Position numbers and translations under genes: made by a program. Source: Nemertoderma westbladi (taxonomy: Eukaryota; Xenacoelomorpha; Nemertodermatida; Nemertodermatidae). Taken from it: DNA of 62,387 bases. The stretch covers positions 1 through 62,387 of the forward strand of contig JAUCBJ010008134.1 in assembly GCA_032718475.1 (NCBI GenBank), written 5' to 3'. Shown here piece after piece: positions 10,571 to 21,324 of the stretch; position 1 is the first letter of the stretch; each line of letters opens with the position of its first letter. The notes under the pieces are model-generated. The model searched no databases. It worked only from the letters and a program-made list of their open reading frames with translations, and was not told the origin of the DNA.

Positions 10571-10909
10571 GTATAATTATAAAATAATGAAATTTGTTGA
10601 GCATCTTTAAACAAATAATACATAGTATATACAGTAGTAACTAAATAACGCCACCTGATAACGAATGACTTCAAAAGGAAATAATGAAAGGGAACTACAT
10701 AATTTATAAACACAAAAAATATAGAAAATAATTTATGAAAGCAACAGATAATTTAAAAACTAATACCAGAAATAGATTCTCCATAATTTTTTACCGCAGA
10801 ATGTGTATGTTTATCATTCAAACTGGTCACAAGAAACCAAACAACATGCTGACATGGCCTTCGCTAGCGAAGTATGGATTTACCTTTATAGGTATGGATG
10901 CCAGTGCTA

Positions 10910-11650
10910 GGGCTCGATCGGAGTTGGGATTTGGCCGGAGCAGGAGCCGGAGATGGACAATTTGGCCGGAGCCGGAGCCGGAGTTTTTCAAAAATTTTAA
11001 AAATTTAATTATTTATTAAAAAAAAATAAAGTATGGTTATCGTTCGCCAATCGCTCATAATCAATCATACTACTGTACTGTAGGTCTAATTAATGTCATA
11101 ATTTATAGATTTACGAATTTTCAATTTAAAATTTATGTAATTAATTTATCACGGACAGACGGCCTGACGCTGACGGCTAAAAATTACCTACAGTACCTAA
11201 CTCACTAACTGTCTAACTGTGGTAGAGGTGTGTACTGTAGGTAGCCTACCGTACTGCCGTACGTGTACTAGTACTGCAGTACAGTATGCTGGCAGGACAG
11301 CAGTAATTGGCTGCAGTGGTACAGCTACGGTCTGACAGTGTACAATCGCATTTACAATTTTTACAGTAGGGCCTATCTGTTATAGTCTGCTAGTCAGCCA
11401 GCTGGCCAGTATCAGTACTGCAGTACAGTCAGTCAGTCATTGACTTTAAGTAAATACTGCAGTACCGGTATTATGCTTGATATTGAAGCTGTACTACAGT
11501 ACTTCATATAGTGTAAATAATTGTTTAGATTAGAATATGCACGAAATATAATACAGTAATACGGTACTTTATTAAAAAATTAACTCCGGCAATATTTTTA
11601 CCGGAGCAGGAGCCGGAGGTGCCAAAATGGCCGGAGCTCTGATCGAGCCC
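10910..11650. mobile_element. Non-autonomous inverted-repeat element, 741 bp
   Basis: The left end GGGCTCGATCGGAG and the right end (read inward) GGGCTCGATCAGAG form inverted repeats. They are followed on both sides by CCGGAGC-rich subterminal repeats (10935-10985 and 11583-11640). The interior has many short palindromes such as GTACTGCAGTAC. No transposase. Flanks do not give a clean target duplication, so the superfamily is open (hAT-like at best). Confidence 0.65.
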
Positions 11651-12180
11651 TTATGGCTCGGCCTCGGTCGGGCAGCCAGTCCTTGCTTCAGTAGTCCTTG
11701 GCTATACCGTACCTCTACACAAAATATATAGGCCTACTCCATTTTCACTCACATATTACTGTATTATGGGTAAGCCTGTCAGACTATTGCGTATACCTGT
11801 ATATGGCTGCAATGGTAGAGTAGGCCTAATCCTTGGTATGTATAATATACTAAAAACAGAAAAAGCTGAAAACCCTGGAAAATGGCTGGAAACACCTGGA
11901 AACAGGGTATTAGTACGATTGAACAAACAATTTAGCCAAATAATCATGACATCAGATAATTAATGGCTTAATGCAGTACTAACGTACTAATACTTTAATA
12001 CCTGGAAACATCTACAGCTCTGCAGCTAGAATAAACACCGAGGAGTTTCATAAAGACCGGAAACTATTAATTTCAAAGTAACAACAACGTAAGCTTTGCA
12101 TATTATCCATATTATAATCTTTGATTAATATTATATTATATCATAGCAAGCTACTATACTTCACGGTACCAGTAATGTTC
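11651..12180. other. Spacer, nothing recognised
   Basis: AT-rich sequence with scattered short palindromes. A short frame over 11766-11963 shows no domain. Its lower part may belong to the Copia LTR that begins at 12389 on the minus strand. Confidence 0.4.
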
Positions 12181-12397
12181 AGTACCTTTTCGGTAGGCAG
12201 TTAGGTTAGCAGTCTGACAGTTCGTTTGAGCTGCGTTCTGGCAGCAGTCTGCACGTGTAGGTATATTACAGGTAGAGTTAGCGGTACCACCAGCTGCAGA
12301 CAAACTTGGTGGCGTTAGGTTCCCAATGTCCTTAGAGTTTTATCCAGTTTATGGGTATAATTTATACAACGCAATAACAGAATCTAACACCCCCACT
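12180..12397 (-). repeat. Copia 3' LTR start and polypurine tract (inner end only)
   Basis: On the minus strand the tract AAGTGGGGG (to 12390) is followed at once by TGTTAGATTC (12389 downward), the usual polypurine-tract/LTR junction, shortly after the end of the Copia pol frame. The far end of the LTR was not found; the lower coordinate is arbitrary. Confidence 0.5.
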
Positions 12398-14105
12398 TGT
12401 CATAATTCACCCATAACTGCGAAACCAGTTTATAGTTGGTATAATCTTGTCACTTTGATTCTGATAGTCCCATATCTCCTTTCGCATCATAGTGGTCTTC
12501 TCCTTTGGAAGCCCCTTTGTTAGAATGTCGGCCCACATATATTCAGTTGAGCGGTAGATGATAGATATTGACACATTTCTAACCAACTTTCTTATGTGGT
12601 GGTGCTTAATATCGATATGTTTAGATCGGTGTTGGGTGACAGGGTTCATTCCCATCGCAATAGCCCCTTGATTATCCTCGAATATGGTCGTACCATCTCC
12701 CTGTGGTATCTTCATCTCAGCTAAGAGTGATCGAATCGCAACTGCCTCTTGTCCTGCTTGTGACAGAGCATCAAATTCTGCATCTGATATAGACCATGCA
12801 ACACTCTGTTGTTTTCGTGAAGCCGATGATATGGCTCCCCCATGTTTGGTTAATTTGAAGATATAGCCTCTGCCTCATGTTGACTTGCAGTCATTGATAT
12901 GTCCAACATAATCAGCATCGCTGTATGCGTGTAGTTTGAGGCCACCTGGGTCATTCCTGGAGGCCAGTTTCTCATCGATTGTCCCCTTCAGGTATCTTAC
13001 ACACTTCTTGGCAGCGGCTCAGTGTTGTTCATTTGGGTTGGAACAGAACATTGCCAGTGTACTTACTGTGAATGATATATCAGGTCGTATATTGCCGGAT
13101 ATGTATAATCCTCTCACTAATGACTTGTACTTTGCTGCCAAGTCATTGTTTACTGGATCTGTATGTTTCTTCAATACGTTACCTTAGGTAAGCGGTGTAC
13201 CCAATGTCTTGCAGTCTGCTATTGCTAACCCGAGCTTATTGGCCAGTTGCTCAATGTAGCTACATTGGTCAATGGTAATGATGCCCTCACTTGGGTGTAG
13301 CACTCTCATTCCAAGAAACCACCTTAGTTCACCTCGATCATCAATCTTGAAGCGTTTACACACTGCCTCTATTACTCTCTGTGTGGAATCTGGGGTTCCA
13401 GCTACTACTGTACTACGTCATCCACCCAAATTAAAACCAACATTCGTTCAGCATTCTGGCGGTTATCCATGTATAGACAATTTTTTTTAGACAAGATTTA
13501 CAACGCAAGCAAACAGTCGGCTGAGGCCGGAGGCGACCCGAAGGCTCCTCTTTCGATAGCTGCTACCCGAGGGTAGGGGTGGGCGCTACTCCTATCCCAT
13601 GATTTGCTCCCAGTAATTTAACTGGTACTCATTTTATCCACCCCAGTGGATGAAAGGCTGAGTGGAACCTGGCTGGCGGGGCTGAACCTACAACCACTAG
13701 ATTGCAGGCCCGGAGCTCAACCAACTGAGCTACCCCGCCGCCGATTTACAACGAGTCAGGCCATAACCCACCAGAAACTCATTGAGTTCATCATTCCAGT
13801 TCGCGCCTGTTTGTTTAAGCCCATACAGATATTTATTTAACTTGCAATATGGGTTGATACCTTGTTGTCCATGTTTTTCAAAACCTTGTGGTTGCTTCAC
13901 ATATATTTCCTCCTTCACGTTGCTCTGCAAGTAGGCTGACTTCACATCAATTTGTCGTATGGTTAGGTTCTCCTGAGCAGCAACAGCTATCAGTATTTTC
14001 ACTTCTTCTCGTTTGTAGGGTCTTAGGGCGAATGTTTCTTTGTAGTCAACACCAGCAACTTGTGAGAATCCCTTGTTTGCTACATAATAACTTTCGTAGT
14101 TTCAT
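12398..14105 (-). pseudogene. Copia retrotransposon pol remnant (RT and RNase H)
   Basis: Minus-strand pieces in the right order: Copia RT start (ETFALRP, then IRQIDVKSAYL and EEIYVKQPQGFEKHG, 13730-14095), catalytic region LVLIWVDD (about 13415-13470), and RNase H (DAEFDALSQAGQEAV, then FEDNQGAIA and KHIDIKHHHIRK, 12407-12870). Gag, protease and integrase are missing upstream. The frame is broken by stops (for example near 12876) and by a SINE at 13506-13742. Across the SINE target site the frame reads straight through, so the insertion hit a frame still open there. Confidence 0.85.
13506..13742 (-). mobile_element. tRNA-derived SINE in Copia RT
   Basis: The 237-bp insert is flanked by the perfect 11-bp target duplication GATTTACAACG (13495-13505 and 13743-13753). 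On the minus strand it begins with a tRNA-like head: a 7-bp acceptor pairing GGCGGGG/CCCCGCC, an A-box-like TAGCTCAGTTGG, and a decayed B box GGTTCAGCC (13676-13740). The anticodon stem no longer pairs well. The body has no poly(A) or simple-repeat tail that I can see. The head would carry the RNA polymerase III promoter; movement would rely on a LINE. Confidence 0.85.
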
Positions 14106-14462
14106 ACAACCGCGACCGTACGTAGCACACTCTGTGTCTTTAAATGAATCGCCAATAACATATTTAATAAATTACCTAAACCTTTACTCTCGAATCGTAC
14201 TGGTACTGTAGGTACTGCTGGTACTGTAGTAGTGATAGTTTTCTTTTGGTTCCATTTGCTTGTCACTGTCACTATAATCTGCTCCTTTCCGTTACATCGA
14301 CATGCAACTTGCGCCCTTATATAATCTATTTATTATATTTACAACGATATAATATATATATATATATATATACGAAATTTATAATAGTGAAGAGCTTGAG
14401 ATACCTTAACCTACTGCCACCTGTATTTAATTTATTGATTAAGTTTTACTGAAGATTTGATA

Positions 14463-15971
14463 ATGGATCAGCATATTAATTTATTGAAAGAGGAATCATC
14501 TGGTGCCGGAATAGTTATAAAGAAAGAACCAACAGACTTTATAATTATAAGGAGAGAACCAACAGACTATACCCCCTATTATCTTGATGTTAATCAAGAA
14601 AACTGCGTTTACGGATCATCTCCCATCGAAGATCACAACAATTTGTTCGGTAGAGTAAATGTTGTCCCTGTACTAGATGACGAAGATATTTCTTATGAAC
14701 CATCTGGAGATTCTTTTATTGTTGAAAAACGGGAAAACGACGGCCCAGACTGTTCTTATGGTAGGCCTATTGGAACTGAAAGTACAGAAGCGACAATCAG
14801 TTGTGCAACAACAGAATCAGGTAGTTCTAATGAAACGGTTGGGGAGTTGGTATCTTCTTCAGACACCGGTTCCTGTTTGCATTGCAATGAATTATTTAAT
14901 AACAAAGGGAATTTAGAGAGACATATAGAATCCGTTCATAAAGACGTCAAGAATAAGTATAAATGCGATTATTGTGAGAAACTGTTTAAAATGGAAAATT
15001 ATGTAAAGAAGCATGTTGACGCTACCCATAAAGATATCAAACATAAGTGCGGTTATTGTAATAAAGAATTCAGCCGGCAAAGAATTTTAAACACCCACGT
15101 TAACTTTGTCCACAAAGGTATCATCAAGTATAGCTGCTCCGAATGTGGAAAATCATTTGATAAAAAAGACAAACTAAAACAACATGTCGACTCTATACAT
15201 AAAGATATCAAACATAAGTGCGGTTATTGTAATAAAGAATTCAGTCAGCTAACGTATCTAAACATCCATATCAACTACTCCCATAAAGATATCAAGTTCA
15301 ACTGTTTTCATTGTGGAAAATCATTTGCTAGAAAATGCCAACTAAAACAACATATCGAATCCGTTCACAAAGATATAAAACATAAGTGCGATTATTGTAA
15401 TAAAGAATTCAGCCGGCAAAGTAGTCTAAACACCCACGTTAACTTTGTCCACAAAGGTATCATCAAGTATAGCTGCTCCGAATGTGGAAAATCATTTGCT
15501 ACAAAAGCCGAACTAAAACAACATGTCAACTCTATACATAAAGATGTCAAACATAAGTGCGGATATTGTCATAAAGAATTCAGTTACAAACACGTACTAA
15601 ATCAACATGTCGACTCTATACATAAAGATATCAAATATAAGTGCGGATATTGTAATAAAGAATTCAGTCAGCAAGGCAGTCTAAACACCCATATTAACTT
15701 TGCCCACAAAGGTATCATCAAGTATAGCTGCTCCGATTGTGGAAAATCATTTGCTAGAAAAGCCGCACTAAAAAAACATGTCGACTCTATACATAAAGAT
15801 ATCAAACATAAGTGTGGTTATTGTAATAAAGAATTCCGTTACAAACACGACCTAAAACGGCATTTCGACAGTATACATAAAGATGTCAAACATAAGTGCG
15901 GTTATTGTAATAAAGAATTCAATCAGAAAGGGAACCTAAACACACATTTAAATTCTGTCCATAAATCTTAA
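14463..15971 (+). CDS. C2H2 zinc-finger protein, 13 fingers
   Basis: Single-exon frame, ATG 14463 (MDQHINLL), 502 residues. The N-terminal 135 residues are acidic and unfolded-looking, with an IKKEPTD motif that fits the SUMO consensus (hydrophobic-K-x-E) and a second REPTD. Then come 13 C2H2 fingers in a row, all C-x2-C-x12-H-x4-H, from CLHCNELF to CGYCNKEF. Linkers are H-K-(D/G)-I-K instead of the usual TGEKP. Two finger types roughly alternate (CGYCNKEF and CSECGKSF/CFHCGKSF), so the array grew by doubling of finger pairs. The likely role is nuclear DNA or RNA binding; no target can be read from the sequence. No KRAB, BTB or ZAD domain seen. The open frame and intact finger residues suggest it is functional, unlike its inverted copy. 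Confidence 0.8.
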   Translation: MDQHINLLKEESSGAGIVIKKEPTDFIIIRREPTDYTPYYLDVNQENCVYGSSPIEDHNNLFGRVNVVPVLDDEDISYEPSGDSFIVEKRENDGPDCSYGRPIGTESTEATISCATTESGSSNETVGELVSSSDTGSCLHCNELFNNKGNLERHIESVHKDVKNKYKCDYCEKLFKMENYVKKHVDATHKDIKHKCGYCNKEFSRQRILNTHVNFVHKGIIKYSCSECGKSFDKKDKLKQHVDSIHKDIKHKCGYCNKEFSQLTYLNIHINYSHKDIKFNCFHCGKSFARKCQLKQHIESVHKDIKHKCDYCNKEFSRQSSLNTHVNFVHKGIIKYSCSECGKSFATKAELKQHVNSIHKDVKHKCGYCHKEFSYKHVLNQHVDSIHKDIKYKCGYCNKEFSQQGSLNTHINFAHKGIIKYSCSDCGKSFARKAALKKHVDSIHKDIKHKCGYCNKEFRYKHDLKRHFDSIHKDVKHKCGYCNKEFNQKGNLNTHLNSVHKS

Positions 15972-15981
15972 AGTTACCGGT

Positions 15982-15987
15982 AATAAA
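15982..15987 (+). terminator. Poly(A) signal of the zinc-finger gene
   Basis: AATAAA 11 bases after the stop codon. The inverted copy has AACAAA at the same place, so the signal is lost there. Confidence 0.5.
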
Positions 15988-16080
15988 AATTGTTGTATTC
16001 GTACTGAACTATATTTTTAACTGATCAAATATATACATTGATTTTCAGGTTATTAATGTTTTCAGAGATGCTGATTTTAA

Positions 16081-17085
16081 GGGGGGGGGGGGTGGGGTTA
16101 CCCCAAGGCGTCCTTTAATACAGGCCAATATTTATATTAAAATTTATGTAACATTACAGAACATAGTTGTTCATAGCTGTTACATAGTTGTAAAGTTGTA
16201 AACATAGTTGTTTCTTATAGTGTTATTGATTGTTTGAAAATCATGATGTTCAGAATAAATTTAAATTACATTATTTGAACGTTTCGAATTGGATAGAAAC
16301 AAATTTTATACTACCATGTTTTTGCTAATTTCATTTGTGAAAATGTTCTCAAACATAAAATATATTCAATTAAAATATATTATAACGTTCTATATTTTCC
16401 GTTTTCAAAATAAAATTAAGAATCTTAACAAAATGTTCTCTTTTTTAAAAAAAATAGAACATTTCTGCATTTCCAATCGCTAATTTCTCAGGCTACCAAA
16501 GGGGGTCAGAACCTTGATGCGCATATAAGACAATGAATGCTTGTATTTATGGATGTATGTTACCACTATATGATTTCTGCTGATTGGAATTATTTATTTC
16601 AGAAACACATTGTCATCTATATTGTAATCTATGGTTGATTAAAAAGCAATAAACACAGATATATAAACACAATAAGCATAAACCATAAAATAAATATTTT
16701 AAAAAATTTGCTCTAGAATGTTTAGAATTGTTTGTTCAAAATGTTTGGAAATGTTTGGCCTCCTCGCAGATTCAAAAACATGATGAAAACTCTTCGAACA
16801 CCCATATCTCATCAAATATCTCTAAACGAAATTAATGTTATCCCTCGCTATTTGGAAACCTGGTAAAAGTCACATTTCCATCGGTAGAGGCCTTTCTTTA
16901 AACCACTATATGGTCACGGAATTGTACCACTAATGAAATATCGGCGGAGAAACATATTTCAAATGCTTGTAGCTAAAGTTCGAAAGGGAAAATATAAATT
17001 TTGACTCACCTACACTTAAGTCGGGAGTTTAAACTATCTCTTTGAAGGGTTTTTGGAGGGGAGGGGGTGCCTGAATTAAGACTAC
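16081..17085. other. Spacer, nothing recognised
   Basis: AT-rich sequence with a G run at 16081-16090 and a G-rich patch at 17050-17070. No gene, RNA gene or paired repeat seen. Confidence 0.5.
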
Positions 17086-17089
17086 TACA

Positions 17090-17490
17090 GTACTAGGATC
17101 GGCATGCTGCATTGCAGCTGCATTTTCGAGAATGCTGTGCCGGCTTGACGACAAAATTGCGCCGCCACAATTCCTTATCACCCATGACATTTGCTAGATC
17201 ATTCGCATCTTCCAGGCCAGTGTCCTTTAAGATGCGTCTCAAGAAAGTCATGGCCTTTCACCATGCTTATTCACTCCATGAGGCTGCCAAAGCACAAGAT
17301 TATGCACTGACTGGTCCACACGGCGAAAGGAATGTCCTGCAAAGCGGAGGAGGCTTTGTTCTAGTGTCAAGCCTGGGGGAACCAATGAGACACCTCCAAT
17401 GTTATATAGTGTCTGGTTGGAGATGTGTGGATTGTACTTGACACAGTGAATCCGGCGTAACATTCTTGTGAATGTGCCATCCAGAGATTT
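17090..17490 (-). mobile_element. Older LINE copy A1, 3' part
   Basis: Minus-strand 3' end of the same LINE family as 48625-50125: the terminal ATGCTGCATTGCAGCTGCAT block near 17105, then the C-terminal RT-region coding sequence. It breaks off at CCATCCAGAGATTT (17477-17490) and resumes at 18917 after the newer LINE A2. It is frameshifted and decayed. Confidence 0.85.
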
Positions 17491-18916
17491 GAAATGAAAA
17501 CAAATAAGTTGGTGCCAGTTCCCAAGAAAGGCAACCTAACACTCTATGGTTCTTTTCGGGGAATCTCATTGATCTCGATTGCTGCAAAGCTATACAATAG
17601 AATTCTATTAAATCGCATCAGGGATCCCATTGAGAGACTGCTCCGTGGAAATCAGAATGGGTTCTGTAAAGGTCGTGGGACCATGGAACCCATTTTGGCA
17701 CTTAGAAGGATAATTGAAGAGTTATCAAAAAAGAAAGACAGGCATCTGGCTGTTATCTTTGTTGACTTCTTCAAGGCCTTTGATTCAGTCTCCCGCTCAC
17801 GTATGTTCAGCATACTTTCATTATATGGGATTCCTGATGAAATTATTGCAGCAATCAGATCAGTTACGATGGTTCGACAACATTTGTGTCTACTGTTGAT
17901 GGTGACACAGAACCATTTGAAGTGTTATGGGGCGTCCTCCAGGGAGACACACTTGCACCATTCTTGTTCATAATTGTGGTTGACTATGTTCTACGCATGT
18001 CCTTAGATCATCATAATGACGGTGGGGTGATGATAACTCCACCTACTGGCTCCAGGAGTCGAGGAAACCCTGCCAGTACTTAACTGATCTAGACTTTGCT
18101 GATGACTTAGGAGTACTCTCAGAATCACTAGAGGGAGCCCAACGGCTCCTCCGCTCATTAGAACATGCTGCTTCTAGTGTTGGTCTTTTTATTAACTCCA
18201 GAAAGACCAAAATTTTGACAGTTAACTTTGAAAGTTCTCAGCAAGTCTCTGATCGGATGAGCATAAGCTCAAAGAATGGTATGCTTGAGCATGTGGACGA
18301 CTTCTGTTACCTGGGATCATGGATCCGGAAGTCAGATGAGGACCTTCGAATAGGTAAGGGAAAGGCATGGGCAGCCTTGAATAGGCTTTCCAGGATTTGG
18401 AAGTCACCGAGAATTAATCGGAAACTTAAGGTCCGATTATTTAGAGCAGCAGTAGTTCCAGTACTCCTCTATGGGAGTCCATGCTGGGCTCTAACTGCTG
18501 AGGATACCAAATCTCTGGATGGCACATTCACAAGAATGCTACGCCGGGTTCATTGTGTCAAGTACAATGCACACATCTCCAACCAGACACTATATAACAT
18601 TGGAGGTGTCTCATTGGTTCCCCCAAGCTTGACACTAGAACAAAATCGCCTCCGCTTTGCAGGACATTGCTTTCGCCGTGAGGACCAGCCAGTGCATAAT
18701 CTTGTACTTTGGCAGCCTCATGGAGTGAATAAGCATGGTGGACAGCCCATGACTTTCTTGAGACGCGTCTTAAAGGACACTGGTCTTGAAGATGCGGATG
18801 ATCTAGCAAATGTCATGGGTGATAGGGAGTTGTGGCGGCGCAATTTTGTCGACAAGCCGGCACAGCATTCTTAAAAATGCAGCTGCAATGCAGCATGGCG
18901 ATACTAGTAGTAGTAG
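17491..18916 (+). mobile_element. LINE copy A2 nested in A1
   Basis: A 5'-truncated copy of 1426 bp that starts GAAATGAAAAC and ends with the TGCAGCTGCA block and a (TAG)n tail. It is flanked by the 14-bp duplication CCATCCAGAGATTT (17477-17490 and 18917-18930), which is part of the older LINE itself. The reverse-transcriptase frame runs in pieces (17494-17870, 17886-18078, 18083-18874), broken by single-base changes near 17867 and 18078. RT motifs include VDFFKAFDS, GVLQGDTLAPFLFI and DLDFADD. It cannot make a full RT. Confidence 0.9.
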
Positions 18917-19254
18917 CCATCCAGAGATTTAGTGTCCTCAGCAGTTGAGCTCAGCATGGGATCCCATAGATAGAGGAGTACTGGAACTACTGCTGCTCAA
19001 AATATTCGGACCTAAATTCTATGTGACTTCCAAATCCTGGAAAGCCTATTCAAGGCTGCCTATGCCTTTCCCTTACGAATTCGAAGGTCTTCACCTGACC
19101 TCCGGATCTGAACCCAGGTAACAGAAGTCGTCCTCATGCTCAAACATATCCCCCTTTGAACTATGCTCTTCCGGTCAGAGACTTGCTGAGGACTTTCATA
19201 GTTAGTTGGACTCCCTCTAGTAATTCTGAGAGTACTCCTAAGTCATCTCCTAGG
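18917..19254 (-). mobile_element. Older LINE copy A1, 5' part
   Basis: Continues A1 on the minus strand from the duplicated target site. It is similar to 49015-49440 of the intact copy but with many substitutions and stops. Similarity ends at about 19254 within the FADD-motif region, so A1 is 5'-truncated and abuts the FAM86-like pseudogene. Confidence 0.8.
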
Positions 19255-20761
19255 ACAACTCGGGTCTGTCAATGTTCTCGTAAACAGTAATAAGACCAGC
19301 GTTGTCCAGCAACTGAGTAAACAATGCATGAGTAGTTGGATTTAATAGTGTGGAAGAAAAATAAGCGCAACGAGATGGATTGGCTGAGTTGCTGGTGGAT
19401 AAAAGATGATGGAGTAGGTTAACTAGACCTGGTAGACTCTCGGGGTCAAAGGTCACATAAGCGGCGACAATAATATCGTATACATCTCTGTCAACCGCTT
19501 GATCGCAATTAGACAAACTCCAATCAAGGGGCTGCACTCTACTGTAATTATTTTGAAGCTGATGATTCTGTTTGCATTGAGTAGACTTCGAGTTGAGGCA
19601 GTTAATGCGAATATTCTCGCGTAAATTGTCCAGAACGTTTACGCTCGCGTCCGTAAACGTGTACACCGCAGGAAGTGACTTCATAAATGTAATTATACAG
19701 TACAGGCCACCAGAAAAATAAATCAGATTTCATCAAATGTGATCACACGTGAACACATTTGTTCAAGTCATCTGATTGGCAGGTCACTACTGTACTGTAC
19801 ATTAATTTAATGGCGTGTTATCTTCTAGATACCGTGTGCGGTGCGCCTGTATGTCTGATATCAGGTAGATGAGAGGCCCCCAGGGCGTAACATTGCGGAC
19901 ATGGGCTGTACTGGTAGAGAGAGAACTACATAACAAGACCACATGGAGATTCATGCAGTAGGGAGTGTGAGTAGGCCTATGGGAGTGGATGGGTATATGG
20001 ATGGAGGAGCCTAGACCATCGAATAATTAATTTAGTGCAGGGAGATGTCGCGCCATTAGTCTGACACCGAGAGGGCACATAGAAAGACCAGAATATGCCT
20101 TAACATCACTAACTATAGGCCTACTAGCACTATTAACCGCACACTATAAAGGTAAACAATATCCTTATCGAATTTCCAGCTGCAGTGAGTGACAGTTCGC
20201 GGTAAACTACAGAGAGTTTCCAGATTACTAAGCGTTTCAAAAGTATTCAAATGTATCCTTTGGCGAAAAATTTTAGTTGTTGCCAATTCAAATATGTTCA
20301 ATTGTCCCGTTCAACAACATTACATTACACTGGTTGTGGTACATATTTGATCAAATGTGTTCACATTTTAACAAATCTGCGTTTTCTGCTGGCTTGTACT
20401 GTACCTGATCGGGTCGAGCCATAAGCGGAGAGAATCTTTCATACACCATGTTGCTAACTTCGGTAACATTATTAATTAGAAACTTGAGGAAGTTTATAAC
20501 ATAAGTTCTCGAGGGTGGGAATTCCTTCGCTTTTGGGTGGTCCACCGTTAGTTTCAGTATAGTGTAAGGGACCGATACTTCGCTGTTGCTATGGATATTG
20601 ATGACGTCTTTAAATATTCCCGTCAACGGCCTTATAGAAAGGAAGTGTTTCGTTAACATCAATATAGATGGAGTACATGTTGTCTGGTTGGAGATTGGCA
20701 TTGGATGTGAGGGATAAGGGGGATCGCGACCTGCTTTCGTTGCCATGGAAATGTCAGACAC
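19255..20761 (-). pseudogene. FAM86/EEF2KMT-like methyltransferase pseudogene
   Basis: The N-terminal piece (20404-20761) has TILKLTVDHPKAKEFPPSRT and a following helix ending YERFSPLMA. The C-terminal piece (19255-19697) has VYTFTDASVNVLDNLRENI, QPLDWS, DIIVAAYVTFDPESLPGLV and LLNPTTHALFTQLLDNAG. Both match my knowledge of FAM86, whose active member methylates a lysine of elongation factor 2. The middle part with the SAM-binding glycine motif is absent, and the usual Asp in the IVAAD motif is Tyr. Once the TA-flanked element at 19698-20401 is left out, the two pieces are contiguous with no intron. This suggests a retrocopy of an exon-skipped transcript or a deletion allele. The C-terminus is cut by LINE A1. 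Confidence 0.65.
19698..20401. mobile_element. Tc1/mariner-like non-autonomous element in FAM86 pseudogene
   Basis: The inverted ends CAGTACAGGCCACCAGAAAA and CAGTACAAGCCAGCAGAAAA are flanked by TA on both sides (19696-19697 and 20402-20403). TA duplication plus a CAGT start fits Tc1/mariner. It is 704 bp with no transposase frame. Subterminal sequence also pairs (AAATCTG / CACATTTGAT blocks). Confidence 0.8.
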
Positions 20762-21324
20762 CCTCCCCCAGTATCCATGACATCCCCGATCCCATCTAGG
20801 TATTCAGGAATTGATTTAAATATTTAATATGTAAGATAATAAATACCGGTAACAAACAGTAAACTTTGAGCTACTACTGTAGCATGCTACACGATGTAAG
20901 TAGCTGACAGCTGACACCAGCTTAAATTACTGTAACTTTGAATTTCCCGCGCTGTATATTTTATAAAGGCAGTGATTTTTTATGTCCTTTTATTTGACTT
21001 TTTTTGTCATTTTTTTTTTACGAATTATGCATAATGACTTTTGTTGTCCTTTTAATGACTTTTATTGTCCTTTTAATGACTTTTTATGTATGTATTTCTT
21101 CAAACTGTCAGACTGCTGATTTCTGGACTTTCAGACAGTTGATTTCACTATGCCTGTGCCAAAACATTCCACGATTCCATGATTTATAGACTATGAGATA
21201 GATTTCCATATGCGCCTGTGGTAAAAAGACTCTATATTTAATAGTTTGTGGTTTTTGTCGATAATCGATTACCACATGACGTAGCAAAACACTCATTTTA
21301 TAGCCAAAAACAATTACCAATTGA

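Larger units (their letters stand above)
14235..16080 (+). repeat. Inverted segmental duplication, arm 1
   Basis: The segment covers the zinc-finger gene with about 220 bp upstream and 110 bp downstream. It is repeated in opposite orientation at 23597-25435. Similarity includes non-coding flanks (CGCCCTTATAT block upstream, AGGTTATTAATGTTTTCAG downstream), so it is a DNA-level duplication. The ends match at GATAGTTTT upstream and TGATTTTAA downstream. Confidence 0.85.

Noticed and set aside
13676-13742. Functional tRNA-Cys gene
   Set aside because: Acceptor and D arm pair, but the anticodon stem does not and the B box is decayed; the target duplication shows it is the head of a SINE.
17090-18916. 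Twin-priming inversion of one LINE
   Set aside because: The 14-bp duplication and resumption of the minus-strand copy at 18917 show a nested insertion instead.
20113-20301. 62-codon minus-strand frame as a middle exon of the FAM86-like gene
   Set aside because: It lies inside the TA-flanked element and has no methyltransferase motif.
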